64,000 bases of DNA from Ulvibacter antarcticus (GTDB lineage: Bacteria; Bacteroidota; Bacteroidia; Flavobacteriales; Flavobacteriaceae): positions 434,001 to 498,000 of the forward strand of contig NZ_REFC01000011.1 of assembly GCF_003688405.1 (NCBI RefSeq), given 5' to 3'. The translations under genes were made by a program, and so were the position numbers. Under the pieces are notes generated by a model that ran no database searches, had not been told where the DNA came from, and saw nothing but the letters and a program-made list of their open reading frames with translations. Below, piece after piece: positions 52,765 to 60,784 of the stretch. Each line of letters opens with the position of its first letter. Position 1 is the stretch's first letter.

Positions 52765-55700
52765 TTATACTTTATTTATCACAATATTTGGTTGATTGGT
52801 ATAGACCAATATTTTTTCTGAAACTTTTTTACCCATTTCTTCCAAAGCCTTAGCATAGCTGTTAATTTGATCTTCATGATGATAATCGGGAGTACCCGTT
52901 TTATAGTCCACGATAGTTACAAGATTATTGTCAAAAAGGTTTATTCGATCGGGACGCAATAACATGCCGGAAGCAGTAATAATATCTTTTTCATTTTCTG
53001 CATTTGCGGTAGCTTCAAATAGATGCCGAAGTTCGGGATGAGACACAATCGCCTCTACTTTTTCTCTGTAATTCGCGATAGATTCACTTGTGATAATTCC
53101 TCTTTCCAATATTCCTTCAAAAACAGTAACTATGTCTTCCGAAGCTATTATCATAGACATTATATCGTGCAATTCGTTCCCTAAAGCAATTGCTGCTTCC
53201 GCATCAGTATTCCAGAGTGAAGCCTCGTTTGTGATAATTTTTAGGTGATGATCTAATGGAGTGGTCGCTAAAAAAATAGGTACTTTGTTTACGGGGATTA
53301 CTTTATTGTCCTTACTACTTATCCGTTCTGGTTTTCCAAATTCGTAGATTGAGGGCGCAGTTAAATTTCCTTCATATTGTTGTAGAAAATTGTCGAGAAG
53401 TTGATTATAAGTGGTCGTTAAGCTTACCTTTTTTCCAGGTTCTTCAGCAAAAATATAGAGTTGTTCTACCGCGCGAGTTAGGGTAACATATAATAAATTT
53501 ATACTGTCCAATTCCATCATATTTTGGCGCTCCCGGAAGAGCCCATTACCTAATTCGCCAAAGCTTTCAAGTTCCTGATTGTATTTTATTTGTGTTTCAC
53601 GGAAGCCCGAATTTTCATCCATATCAAGTGGAAACCATGCCATTTCGTGTTTGGAATTGTAAATTTTTAGATCGGCATAAGGAAATATAACAACTGGAAA
53701 TTCAAGTCCTTTAGACTTGTGAATTGTCATGATACGAACAGCGTCATTACTTTCAGTGGCAGGGATAGAAGCCTTTTCCTTTTGAATTTCCCAATGATCT
53801 AAAAACGATATTTTTGTCGCTTGTGGCTTTTGTTCAAACTCAAAAACCAAATCCATAAAACTAAATAGAAAGGCATCTGCTTTTGACTGTAAATTAAGCT
53901 TTCTGATGCAATATTCACAACTTTCATATATGGATAACGACCTTATAATAGCAATGTTGAAATCAATCCCATACTCTTGCAATATTGCTTCAAATTCGTC
54001 ATCTGATTTCTTTACCAATTCTGAAAAAAAGTGGTGTTTTTCCTTCGGAATATTTAGGTGCTCATGAAGGAAATCCAGCCATGCGATTTTTGCCTCATCG
54101 TTTTCAGGATATACACTGATTTTTAGCGCATTTACGATACATTTTACTAGAGAGGAAGATTGTAACATCAATGTTTCCGAAGAAATTACCTTAATATCAT
54201 TTTCCATAAGATGTTTCCCTATGGTAATACCATCACTCTTAAAACGCGTTAATATACAAATGTCACTATGTGAAAAGCCCTTATTTATTAGCGCTTGTAT
54301 CGTTTCTTGTATTTTAATAGCATAAACCTCATCTTTAGTTACCTTCACTTGTTTTTCTACAAACTCAATTTTAACATAGCCATCTTGTTTTGTAGTGAAT
54401 TTTTGGTGGTTTCCGGTTATGTATAAATCTTTGTGTATGTTGTCGCCAAATACATCTGCTACATATGTAAAAAAACGATTGTTAAATCGAATAATCTCTT
54501 CACAACTTCTGTAATTTGTATCCAGATTTAATAACTTTTTTTCTACTGAGGGAAACGGATTTAGACCTCCATAAAGATCCATAAATTGTTCCGGAAGACC
54601 TCCTCTCCATCGATAGATAGACTGCTTCGCATCGCCTACCAACATTAGTGTTCCCGATTGTTGGTTCTGATCAAATTGAGATACTGCATTTTCTATTAAT
54701 GGAATCATATTCTTCCACTGTAATTGTGAGGTGTCCTGAAATTCATCAATAAAGAAATGACGAAACTTTTCTCCAAGGCGTTCGTAAATAAAAGGCGCAG
54801 GCTGATCTTTTATTTCATTATTTATAAGTGCATTAAATTCGGAAATTGGGATGATATTCTTTTCTTCTTTAATCAATGAAATTTCGTGGTTAATTAAATT
54901 GATTACCGATAACTGGGTTAGGTTTTTTAAAATAGCATTTATAAGCTGTATCTGATGAACATTATTCTTTGATGAATCGAAGTTAGTTTTCAAGAAGTAA
55001 GCGATTTCATCAATGATGGCAGCGGTTTGGCCATCTACTCTTTTGGGATAAAGGGGTTTCTGGTCTATGTCTTCCTGCCATTTTGCAGAAAAATTCAAAT
55101 CGGTCCTTCCGGATTCAAGATTTAGAAAATGTTTTGGTAAATAACTGCTGCTAAAATCATTGTGTGCTATGCCTCGGGTTTCGATTAAATTTAGAGTCTC
55201 TTGAGCGGTTTTTATAATTTTTTCTGAAAGATTCTTTTTCCGAAGCAGGAGTTGTTTTTTAAAAGCTGCAAAGTCACCTAGATTTTTGTCTTTTAATAAA
55301 TTTAGGTGCGGAATTTCGTTTTCGACAAATAGAATTTTTGCCGTATTAATAATATCATTGGTGATATCCCACGACTTGTCATCATCGGCTTTTTCTAAGG
55401 CAAATTCTAGCAATACTTTTGTAATTTCCGGATCTTCTCCAGCCTTGTTTATTAATTGGTCAACGGCCTCTGAAAGTAGCAGTGAAGTATCTAAACTAAC
55501 CTCAAAATTAGTGGCGAGCTTAAGATCTCTGGCAAAGGTTCGAATAAGTCGGTGATTAAAACTATCTATGGTTTCTACACTAAAACTCGCATAATGGTGA
55601 AGTAGATGTTTTAGAATTTTTTTTGCTTTTGCCTGGATTTCTTCGGAAGTAAGGTTTAATTCGGCTGCTATCTGAAGCAGCATTTCTGGCGGGGAATTTA

Positions 55701-55914
55701 CTGCTTCCGGTTGAGAGAACGATACCAGACTATCGAGAATACGATCTTTCATTTCTGCCACGGCCTTATTCGTAAAAGTAATTGCCAATAAATGTTGGTA
55801 ATAACCTTCCTTCGGAACCTGAAATAGCTGTGAGAGAAATTGTTTTACAAGGGTGAAGGTCTTGCCGCTTCCTGCCGAGGCGTTGTATATTTTAAAAGGG
55901 GTAGAAGTGTTCAA
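52765..55914 (-). CDS. AddA-like UvrD/RecB-family helicase-nuclease
   Basis: 1049 residues. Helicase motif I 'IYNASAGSGKTFTLVK' at the N-terminus, 'LLAITFTNKAVAEMKDRIL' (motif Ia), 'HFFIDEFQDTSQLQW' (motif II), 'LMLVGDAKQSIYRWRGG' (motif III), 'IMTIHKSKGLEFPVVI' (V) and 'LLYVTLTRAVEQLYIF' (VI). C-terminal nuclease 'GMLLRPDRINLFDNNLVTIVDYKTGTP' (as RPDRINLF and VDYKTG). It unwinds and resects DNA ends with the AddB-like protein at 47154. The intervening kbl and ompA genes split the usual pair. Confidence 0.92.
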   Translation of the reverse strand: MNTSTPFKIYNASAGSGKTFTLVKQFLSQLFQVPKEGYYQHLLAITFTNKAVAEMKDRILDSLVSFSQPEAVNSPPEMLLQIAAELNLTSEEIQAKAKKILKHLLHHYASFSVETIDSFNHRLIRTFARDLKLATNFEVSLDTSLLLSEAVDQLINKAGEDPEITKVLLEFALEKADDDKSWDITNDIINTAKILFVENEIPHLNLLKDKNLGDFAAFKKQLLLRKKNLSEKIIKTAQETLNLIETRGIAHNDFSSSYLPKHFLNLESGRTDLNFSAKWQEDIDQKPLYPKRVDGQTAAIIDEIAYFLKTNFDSSKNNVHQIQLINAILKNLTQLSVINLINHEISLIKEEKNIIPISEFNALINNEIKDQPAPFIYERLGEKFRHFFIDEFQDTSQLQWKNMIPLIENAVSQFDQNQQSGTLMLVGDAKQSIYRWRGGLPEQFMDLYGGLNPFPSVEKKLLNLDTNYRSCEEIIRFNNRFFTYVADVFGDNIHKDLYITGNHQKFTTKQDGYVKIEFVEKQVKVTKDEVYAIKIQETIQALINKGFSHSDICILTRFKSDGITIGKHLMENDIKVISSETLMLQSSSLVKCIVNALKISVYPENDEAKIAWLDFLHEHLNIPKEKHHFFSELVKKSDDEFEAILQEYGIDFNIAIIRSLSIYESCEYCIRKLNLQSKADAFLFSFMDLVFEFEQKPQATKISFLDHWEIQKEKASIPATESNDAVRIMTIHKSKGLEFPVVIFPYADLKIYNSKHEMAWFPLDMDENSGFRETQIKYNQELESFGELGNGLFRERQNMMELDSINLLYVTLTRAVEQLYIFAEEPGKKVSLTTTYNQLLDNFLQQYEGNLTAPSIYEFGKPERISSKDNKVIPVNKVPIFLATTPLDHHLKIITNEASLWNTDAEAAIALGNELHDIMSMIIASEDIVTVFEGILERGIITSESIANYREKVEAIVSHPELRHLFEATANAENEKDIITASGMLLRPDRINLFDNNLVTIVDYKTGTPDYHHEDQINSYAKALEEMGKKVSEKILVYTNQPNIVINKV

Positions 55915-56033
55915 GCGGAGTTTTTTTACTAAATTAATGAAAAGTAAAGCTTAAAATGATGATAATTGAAAATATCTATAGTTCAATCAAAAATCTTATA
56001 AATTCTATAACATATTAAACCCAATCTTATACG

Positions 56034-56041
56034 TAACTTTG
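56034..56041 (+). promoter_or_regulatory. promoter -7 element of sodA
   Basis: TAACTTTG (TAnnTTTG), 29 bp before the ATG. No convincing -33 TTTG is visible. Confidence 0.5.
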
Positions 56042-56070
56042 GATTAATTTATAACTTAAAACTTAGAATC

Positions 56071-56679
56071 ATGTCATTTGAACTACCGCAATTACCTTAT
56101 GCATTCGATGCATTAGAACCACATATCGATGAGCGAACAATGAAAATTCATCATGGAAAGCACCATCAAGGTTATACAGACAAGTTAAACAGTGCCATTG
56201 CAGGTACAGAGTTGGAGGGAAATAATATCGAGAATATCCTTTTAAATTTAGATAAAAGCAATAAAGCTGTACGTAATAATGGAGGTGGGTTTTATAATCA
56301 TGGCCTTTTTTGGAAAGTAATGTCTCCTAATGGTGGAGGAAAACCTTCTGGAGAGTTGGCTAAAGCAATTGATGCGGAATTTGGGAATTTCGATTCTTTT
56401 AAAGAAGCATTTTCAAATGCAGCGAAAACGCAATTTGGTTCAGGTTGGGCGTGGTTATGCGTTCATAAAGGAGGAAAAGTTGAAGTATGTTCAACAGCTA
56501 ATCAGGATAATCCATTAATGCCTGGAATAGGATGTGGAGGAGCACCAATATTAGGATTGGATGTATGGGAGCATGCTTACTATTTGCATTATCAAAATAA
56601 GCGTCCTGACTATGTTTCTGCTTTTTTTAATGTAATTAACTGGGAAGAGGTTTCTGCAAGATACCAGAAGAACAAGTAA
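56071..56679 (+). CDS. sodA: superoxide dismutase, Mn/Fe family (probably manganese)
   Basis: 202 residues. Metal ligands His27 ('[10 protein letters not shown]'), His77 ('GFYNHGLFW'), Asp164 and His168 ('[12 protein letters not shown]'). '[11 protein letters not shown]' with Gly at the position where Fe-SODs carry Gln, and '[10 protein letters not shown]' with Gln, favour a manganese or cambialistic enzyme. It destroys superoxide in the cytosol. Single gene with a clear terminator. Confidence 0.95.
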   Translation: MSFELPQLPYAFDALEPHIDERTMKIHHGKHHQGYTDKLNSAIAGTELEGNNIENILLNLDKSNKAVRNNGGGFYNHGLFWKVMSPNGGGKPSGELAKAIDAEFGNFDSFKEAFSNAAKTQFGSGWAWLCVHKGGKVEVCSTANQDNPLMPGIGCGGAPILGLDVWEHAYYLHYQNKRPDYVSAFFNVINWEEVSARYQKNK

Positions 56680-56701
56680 TATAAATCAATTTATATTAAT
56701 T

Positions 56702-56733
56702 AAAACCGTCTTTCAATACTGAAGGACGGTTTT
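56702..56733 (+). terminator. rho-independent terminator of sodA
   Basis: AAAACCGTCTTTC (56702-56714) pairs with GAAGGACGGTTTT (56721-56733) over 13 bp with one T-G pair, followed by further Ts. Confidence 0.88.
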
Positions 56734-56870
56734 TTAGTTAGTAATGGTTTTGTGTCGTTTCGAAAGAATATTATAATAGGTAGATTGAACGTTGCAGCTG
56801 CTTAAGTATTTCAATTTCTTGGAATAACGAGCGACAATCAAGATTTTAAATGTAATAAAGCAAACAACTA
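56734..56870. other. spacer between sodA terminator and first tandem array
   Basis: AT-rich; no frame or convincing structure. The last 20 bp already resemble the array text (CAAACAACTATTTTTGTGAG versus AAACAAGTGTTTTTGTGAG), so the array boundary is gradual. Confidence 0.4.
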
Positions 56871-57320
56871 TTTTTGTGAGGATGAAGCGGCTCACTATTG
56901 ATTTTTATACTTCGGACTTACATCAATTGGGCATTGTTAATTAGTCAATGATAAATGAACATTGATATTCGCTCGCCACCCCGACTTTAAATTTAGCGCA
57001 TAAAAAAAGGTAAACAAGTGTTTTTGTGAGGGTGAAGCGGCTCACTATTGATTTTTATACTTCGGACTTACATCAATTGGGCATTGTTAATTAGTCAATG
57101 ATAAATGAACATTGATATTCGCTCGCCACCCCGACTTTAAATTTAGCGCATAAAAAAAGGTAAACAAGTGTTTTTGTGAGGGTGAAGCGGCTCGCTCGTG
57201 ATTTTTATACTTCGGACTTACATCAATTGAGCATTGTTAATTAGTCATTGATAATTGAACATTGATATTCGCTCGCCACCCCATCATTAAATTTAGCGCA
57301 TAAAAAAAGGTAAACAAGTG
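56871..57320. repeat. 150-bp tandem array, three units
   Basis: Units 56871-57020, 57021-57170 and 57171-57320. Units 1 and 2 differ by one base; unit 3 has about a dozen changes. Each unit opens TTTTTGTGAG-GGTGAAGCGGCTC, contains CGCTCGCCACC about 95 bp later (which can pair back with the opening GGTGaAGCGG), and ends with AAAAAAAGGTAAACAAGTG. That last block is the left arm and loop of the terminator that follows unit 3. The units also carry a run of TCAATG/CAATTG-type words. Confidence 0.92.
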
Positions 57321-57375
57321 TTTACCTTTTTTTGCCCCAAATCTACCATGAACTTAACCTACTTATGCTATGGTA
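57302..57375 (-). ncRNA. putative small RNA A (promoter-transcript-terminator, leftward)
   Basis: On the minus strand a TATATTTG element (57381-57388) is followed by about 40 nt containing ACCATACCATAGC and TGGTAGATTTGGGGC, then a terminator: GTTTACCTTTTTTT (57320-57333) pairs with AAAAAAAGGTAAAC (57302-57315). Predicted RNA of about 70-75 nt. TACCAT near the 3' part can pair with ATGGTA near the 5' end. The 55-bp block 57334-57388 recurs at 58677-58731 with two substitutions, while the terminator stem differs in sequence. No conserved reading frame: the possible ATG in this copy is lost in the other. Confidence 0.55.
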
Positions 57376-57388
57376 TGGTTCAAATATA

Positions 57389-57604
57389 ATGTATTATTCA
57401 ATTGTTAAATCCAACTTTTAGACCAACAACGTTTATTTTCGTTTAAACGTGAATTTTTTGATAATTCTTACAAAATCAGTGGAAATTATGAAGAAATTGG
57501 CAGGAATTCCTACGGTCCAATGTTACCTTAATGTTAAGTAAAGGTTACTTGAATGTTATTGGATGTCTATTTTTTGTATCTTTAAGCTTTAATATGAATG
57601 TTTT
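57389..57604. other. gap between putative small RNA A and the 91-residue gene
   Basis: AT-rich. The left end would hold the -33 region of small RNA A (no exact TTTG; TTTA at the right distance). The right end has TATCTTTA about 20 bp before ATG, a weak candidate promoter for the small gene. Nothing else was seen. Confidence 0.35.
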
Positions 57605-57880
57605 ATGAAAAATGAAGATAAAAAAATCTATTTGTTAAAAGTAGAATGCTCAGCGGTAGAAATAAACAAGCATCGGAAAAAAAAGACTGTTCGTAAGATC
57701 GAAAAAAAGTATGTTTTTAGAAGTCTTGATTCTTTGAACGACAAAATAGAAAATCTAAATGGTTCAATTCCCGTATATGAGGAAACCTTAACCCGCAATT
57801 GGATTACCCAGTTTACATCGTACCTAAAAAAATATGGTGACAGTTGCAAAGAATCGTATCAGGCAATGCTCAGAACATAG
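57605..57880 (+). CDS. 91-residue basic protein between two repeat arrays
   Basis: Lys-rich, soluble, no signal peptide: 'KHRKKKTVRKIEKKYVFRSL' is a strongly basic stretch that could contact nucleic acid, followed by a helix 'DSLNDKIENLNGSIPVYEE' and 'TRNWITQFTSYLKKYGDSC'. No known family is recognised. It is flanked by tandem arrays on both sides, each ending in a small-RNA-like gene facing left. The codon content looks like the rest of the window. It may be a lone conserved gene, or associated with the repeats; only position supports the latter. Confidence 0.6.
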   Translation: MKNEDKKIYLLKVECSAVEINKHRKKKTVRKIEKKYVFRSLDSLNDKIENLNGSIPVYEETLTRNWITQFTSYLKKYGDSCKESYQAMLRT

Positions 57881-57917
57881 TTGCTTGGCTATATAAAGAG
57901 TAAAAGATTCTGCTTTA

Positions 57918-58663
57918 GTCTTTAAGGAGATAATGCGGCTCACTAATGATTTGTTATTACATGGGCGTTTTAGTTGCTCATTGATAATTAGTCATTGAAC
58001 ATTCAAATTCGCTCGCCACCTTATCGAATCATAATTTTACAGAGTAAAATCAATTGTCCGGTGGACAATTGGATGAGATACCCGCATGAGCGGACGTAAG
58101 TGATGATTATAAAAAAGGCAGACTTTCGTCTTTAAAGAGATGATGCGGCTCGCTAATGATTTGTTTTTACTTGAGCGTTTTAGTTGCTCATTGAACATTC
58201 ATATCCGCTCGCCACCTTATCGAATCACAATTTACAGAGTAAAATCAATTGTCCAGTGGACAATTGGATGAGATACCCGCTTGAGCGGACGTAAGTGATC
58301 ATTATAAAAAAGGCAGACTTTCGTCTTTAAAGAGATGATACGGCTCGCTAATGATTTATTTTTACTTGGGCGTTTTAATTGCTCATTGAACATTCATATC
58401 CGCTCGCCACCTTATCGAATCACAATTTACAGAGTAAAATCAATTGTCCAGTGGACAATTGGATGAGATACCCGCTTGAGCGGACGTAAGTGATGATTAT
58501 AAAAAAGGCAGACTTTCGTCTTTAAAGTGATGATACGGCTCGCTAATGATTTATTTTTACTTGGGCGTTTTAATTGCTTATTGATATTTAGTGATTGCTC
58601 ATTGAACATTCATATCCGCTCGCCACCCCATTCAGATTTGGAAAATAAAAAAGGCAGACTTTC
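57918..58663. repeat. about 195-bp tandem array, four units
   Basis: Units start at GTCTTTAA: 57918 (210 bp), 58128 (195), 58323 (195), 58518 (146, lacking the second half). Each opens GTCTTTAAAGAGATGATGCGG, has CCGCTCGCCACC about 80-100 bp in, then (units 1-3) a perfect hairpin CAATTGTCC-AGT-GGACAATTG and CCGCTTGAGCGG, and ends AAAAAAGGCAGACTTTC. That ending is the left arm and loop of the terminator following unit 4. The words GCGGCTC and CGCTCGCCACC and the AATGTTCA text are shared with the 150-bp array. Confidence 0.9.
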
Positions 58664-58718
58664 GTCTACCTTTTTTGCCCCAAATCTACCAATAACTTAA
58701 CCTACTTATGCTATGGTA
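58647..58718 (-). ncRNA. putative small RNA B (second copy, leftward)
   Basis: Same plan as small RNA A: TATATTTG promoter element (58724-58731) on the minus strand, the 55-bp block (58677-58731) 53/55 identical to that at 57334-57388, then a terminator AGACGAAAGTCT-type: GTCTACCTTTTTT (58664-58676) with AAAAAAGGCAGAC (58647-58659), one mismatch. A 5-bp pairing TACCA/TGGTA is kept in both copies. The terminator sequence differs from copy A but keeps the stem, as selection for structure would predict. Confidence 0.55.
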
Positions 58719-58831
58719 TGGTTCAAATATATGTCAATAAGCTGTACTAAAAGAAGATTTTTCCTACTTTTAGATAAAAGGGTTTAATTTTCGATTAAAG
58801 ACCTAATTTTGCTGGATTTCCAACAAATAAT

Positions 58832-60730
58832 CTAATAAGCTCTTTCAGGATTACCTTCTATAAAGTTTATATAGGCTCTATTTACTACTCGATTACCTCC
58901 TACGGTTGGATAGTTTCCTGTGAAGTACCAATCACCAAGATTTTTCGGACAAGCCTTATGTAAATCGTCTACAGATTGGAAAATCAATTTTACTTTCGCA
59001 TTGATGGTGTCATCGCTTAGTAAGGTTGAAATCTTATCTGAAATCTCTTCATCACTAAACGGTTCGTAGAGTTCCTTCACAAAATTTACCACCTTATTAT
59101 CCTTCAATTCAGTTTGTTTCTTGCATTTTTTGTAGATTTCATCCACTATATCATATGTGCCACGATCCTTGTGTAACGCTAATGCAGCTTGAAATGCTAT
59201 AAGACCTTCTAAACGGGCCATATCGATACCATAACAGTCAGGGTAACGAATTTGTGGCGCAGAAGACACGACCACAATTTGCTTGGGATTTAAGCGGTCC
59301 ATCATTTTAAGTATACTTTTCTTAAGTGTAGTTCCTCTAACAATACTATCATCGATAATAACAAGATTGTCGGTTGGCTTTACTACCCCATAAGTTACAT
59401 CATAAACATGGGCGACTAAATCATCACGGCTACTATCATCGGTAATAAAGGTTCTTAATTTGACATCCTTTATCGCAATTTTTTCCGTACGTATTTTATG
59501 TGCTTGTATTTGTAAAAGACGCTCGGGGGTAAGCGTTTCTTTCTCTTTTAAAATGGCTTCGTTTTTCTGTTTGTTTAGTTCATTTTGAGCCGCGTCTAGC
59601 ATTCCGTAAAAGGAAGTTTCTGCAGTATTTGGTATAAAGGAGAACACAGAATTTTCTGTATCATAATTTATGGCTTCAAGTACTTTTGGCATTACCAATC
59701 GCCCTAGTTCTTTTCTCTCTTGGTAAATCTCTGCATCACTTCCTCTTGAGAAGTAAATGCGTTCAAAAGAACAGGATTTACGTTCTAAAGGGGGTAGTAT
59801 TTCTGAAACACTCATGCTTCCGTCTTTCTTCAGAAGTAAGGCGGTGCCAGGGTCAATTTCTTTTACAGATTCAAATGGAACATTAAAGACAGTCTGTATT
59901 ACGGGTCTTTCCGAAGCTACCACAATAACCTCATCATCCTTATAATAATAAGCCGGACGAATACCTGCCGGATCTCTTATTACAAATGCATCTCCGTGTC
60001 CAAGCATACCTGCCATGGCATATCCTCCATCCCAGTCCTTTGCAGATTTCCGAAGAATCTTAGCCAGATTCAGATTTTCAGCTATATAAGGAGAGGCTTC
60101 AATTTTTGTCATGCCCTTCGCCTTTGCTTTTTTGTAAAGTTTCCTAACCGCATCATCAAGGAAATGACCTATTTTTTCCATTACCGTAACGGTATCGGCT
60201 TTTTCCTTTGGGTGCATTCCAAGACGAATTAGATTATTAAAAAGCTCGGTAGTATTGGTCATATTAAAATTACCGGCGATAATCAGATTTCTGTGCATCC
60301 AGTTATTTTGACGAAGAAAAGGGTGAACGGCTTCTACACTATTTCCACCAAAGGTTCCATAACGTACGTGACCTAGAAATAATTCGCCCAGATAAGGAAT
60401 CTGTTTCTTTTGTGCCGCGACATCCTCTTTTAGATTAGGATGGGCATCAAATTCATTGTTTATACGCTCATTAATCTGCGCAAAAATATCCTGTATTGGT
60501 TGAGCTGCATTAGACCGCACCCGACTAATATAGCGTTCGCCCGGATCTACATTAAGTTTGATACTTGCAAAACCGGCACCATCTTGTCCGCGATTATGCT
60601 GTTTTTCCATCATTAGGTACATTTTATTTACTCCGTAAAATGCTGTACCATACTTTTCTTTATAGAATTCCAACGGTTTCAATAACCGAACCATTGCAAT
60701 TCCACATTCGTGTTTTAAAGCGTCGCTCAT
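58832..60730 (-). CDS. amidophosphoribosyltransferase-like protein (long Bacteroidota form)
   Basis: 632 residues versus about 500 in E. coli PurF. Ntn glutaminase: Cys9 after a short propeptide (MSDALKHE-CGIAMV), 'LFLGHVRYGTFGGNSVEAVHPF' (as GHVRYGTFG), 'NLIIAGNFNMTNT', and 'ERKSCSFERIYFSRGSD'. PRTase motif 'NLVIIDDSIVRGTTLKKSIL' is intact. Inserts around residues 80-115 and the extended C-terminus set it apart from PurF. Either the sole PurF or a second, divergent member. The reverse-strand PfkB kinase 55 bp upstream may belong to the same nucleotide pathway. Confidence 0.85.
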   Translation of the reverse strand: MSDALKHECGIAMVRLLKPLEFYKEKYGTAFYGVNKMYLMMEKQHNRGQDGAGFASIKLNVDPGERYISRVRSNAAQPIQDIFAQINERINNEFDAHPNLKEDVAAQKKQIPYLGELFLGHVRYGTFGGNSVEAVHPFLRQNNWMHRNLIIAGNFNMTNTTELFNNLIRLGMHPKEKADTVTVMEKIGHFLDDAVRKLYKKAKAKGMTKIEASPYIAENLNLAKILRKSAKDWDGGYAMAGMLGHGDAFVIRDPAGIRPAYYYKDDEVIVVASERPVIQTVFNVPFESVKEIDPGTALLLKKDGSMSVSEILPPLERKSCSFERIYFSRGSDAEIYQERKELGRLVMPKVLEAINYDTENSVFSFIPNTAETSFYGMLDAAQNELNKQKNEAILKEKETLTPERLLQIQAHKIRTEKIAIKDVKLRTFITDDSSRDDLVAHVYDVTYGVVKPTDNLVIIDDSIVRGTTLKKSILKMMDRLNPKQIVVVSSAPQIRYPDCYGIDMARLEGLIAFQAALALHKDRGTYDIVDEIYKKCKKQTELKDNKVVNFVKELYEPFSDEEISDKISTLLSDDTINAKVKLIFQSVDDLHKACPKNLGDWYFTGNYPTVGGNRVVNRAYINFIEGNPERAY

Positions 60731-60756
60731 AATTATATTTCGGAAAAAATGATAAT

Positions 60757-60779
60757 CAAAAAACGCCCCATAAGGGCGT
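60757..60779 (-). terminator. rho-independent terminator of the PfkB gene
   Basis: On the minus strand ACGCCC and GGGCGT pair around a 5-nt loop, followed by six Ts. It lies 6 bp after the PfkB stop and 27 bp before the amidophosphoribosyltransferase start. Confidence 0.8.
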
Positions 60780-60784
60780 ATAAT

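Noticed and set aside
57302-57355. An 18-residue peptide in small RNA A (ATG near its 3' part)
   Set aside because: The ATG and frame are not kept in copy B, although the DNA there is 53/55 identical, so the RNA rather than a peptide is conserved.
58427-58609. 60-codon frame on the minus strand inside the second repeat array
   Set aside because: It follows the repeat units, is broken at the same places in other units and shows no protein-like pattern.
56871-58663. Possible CRISPR arrays
   Set aside because: Units are 150 and about 195 bp and repeat along their full length; there are no short repeats with unique spacers and no cas genes.
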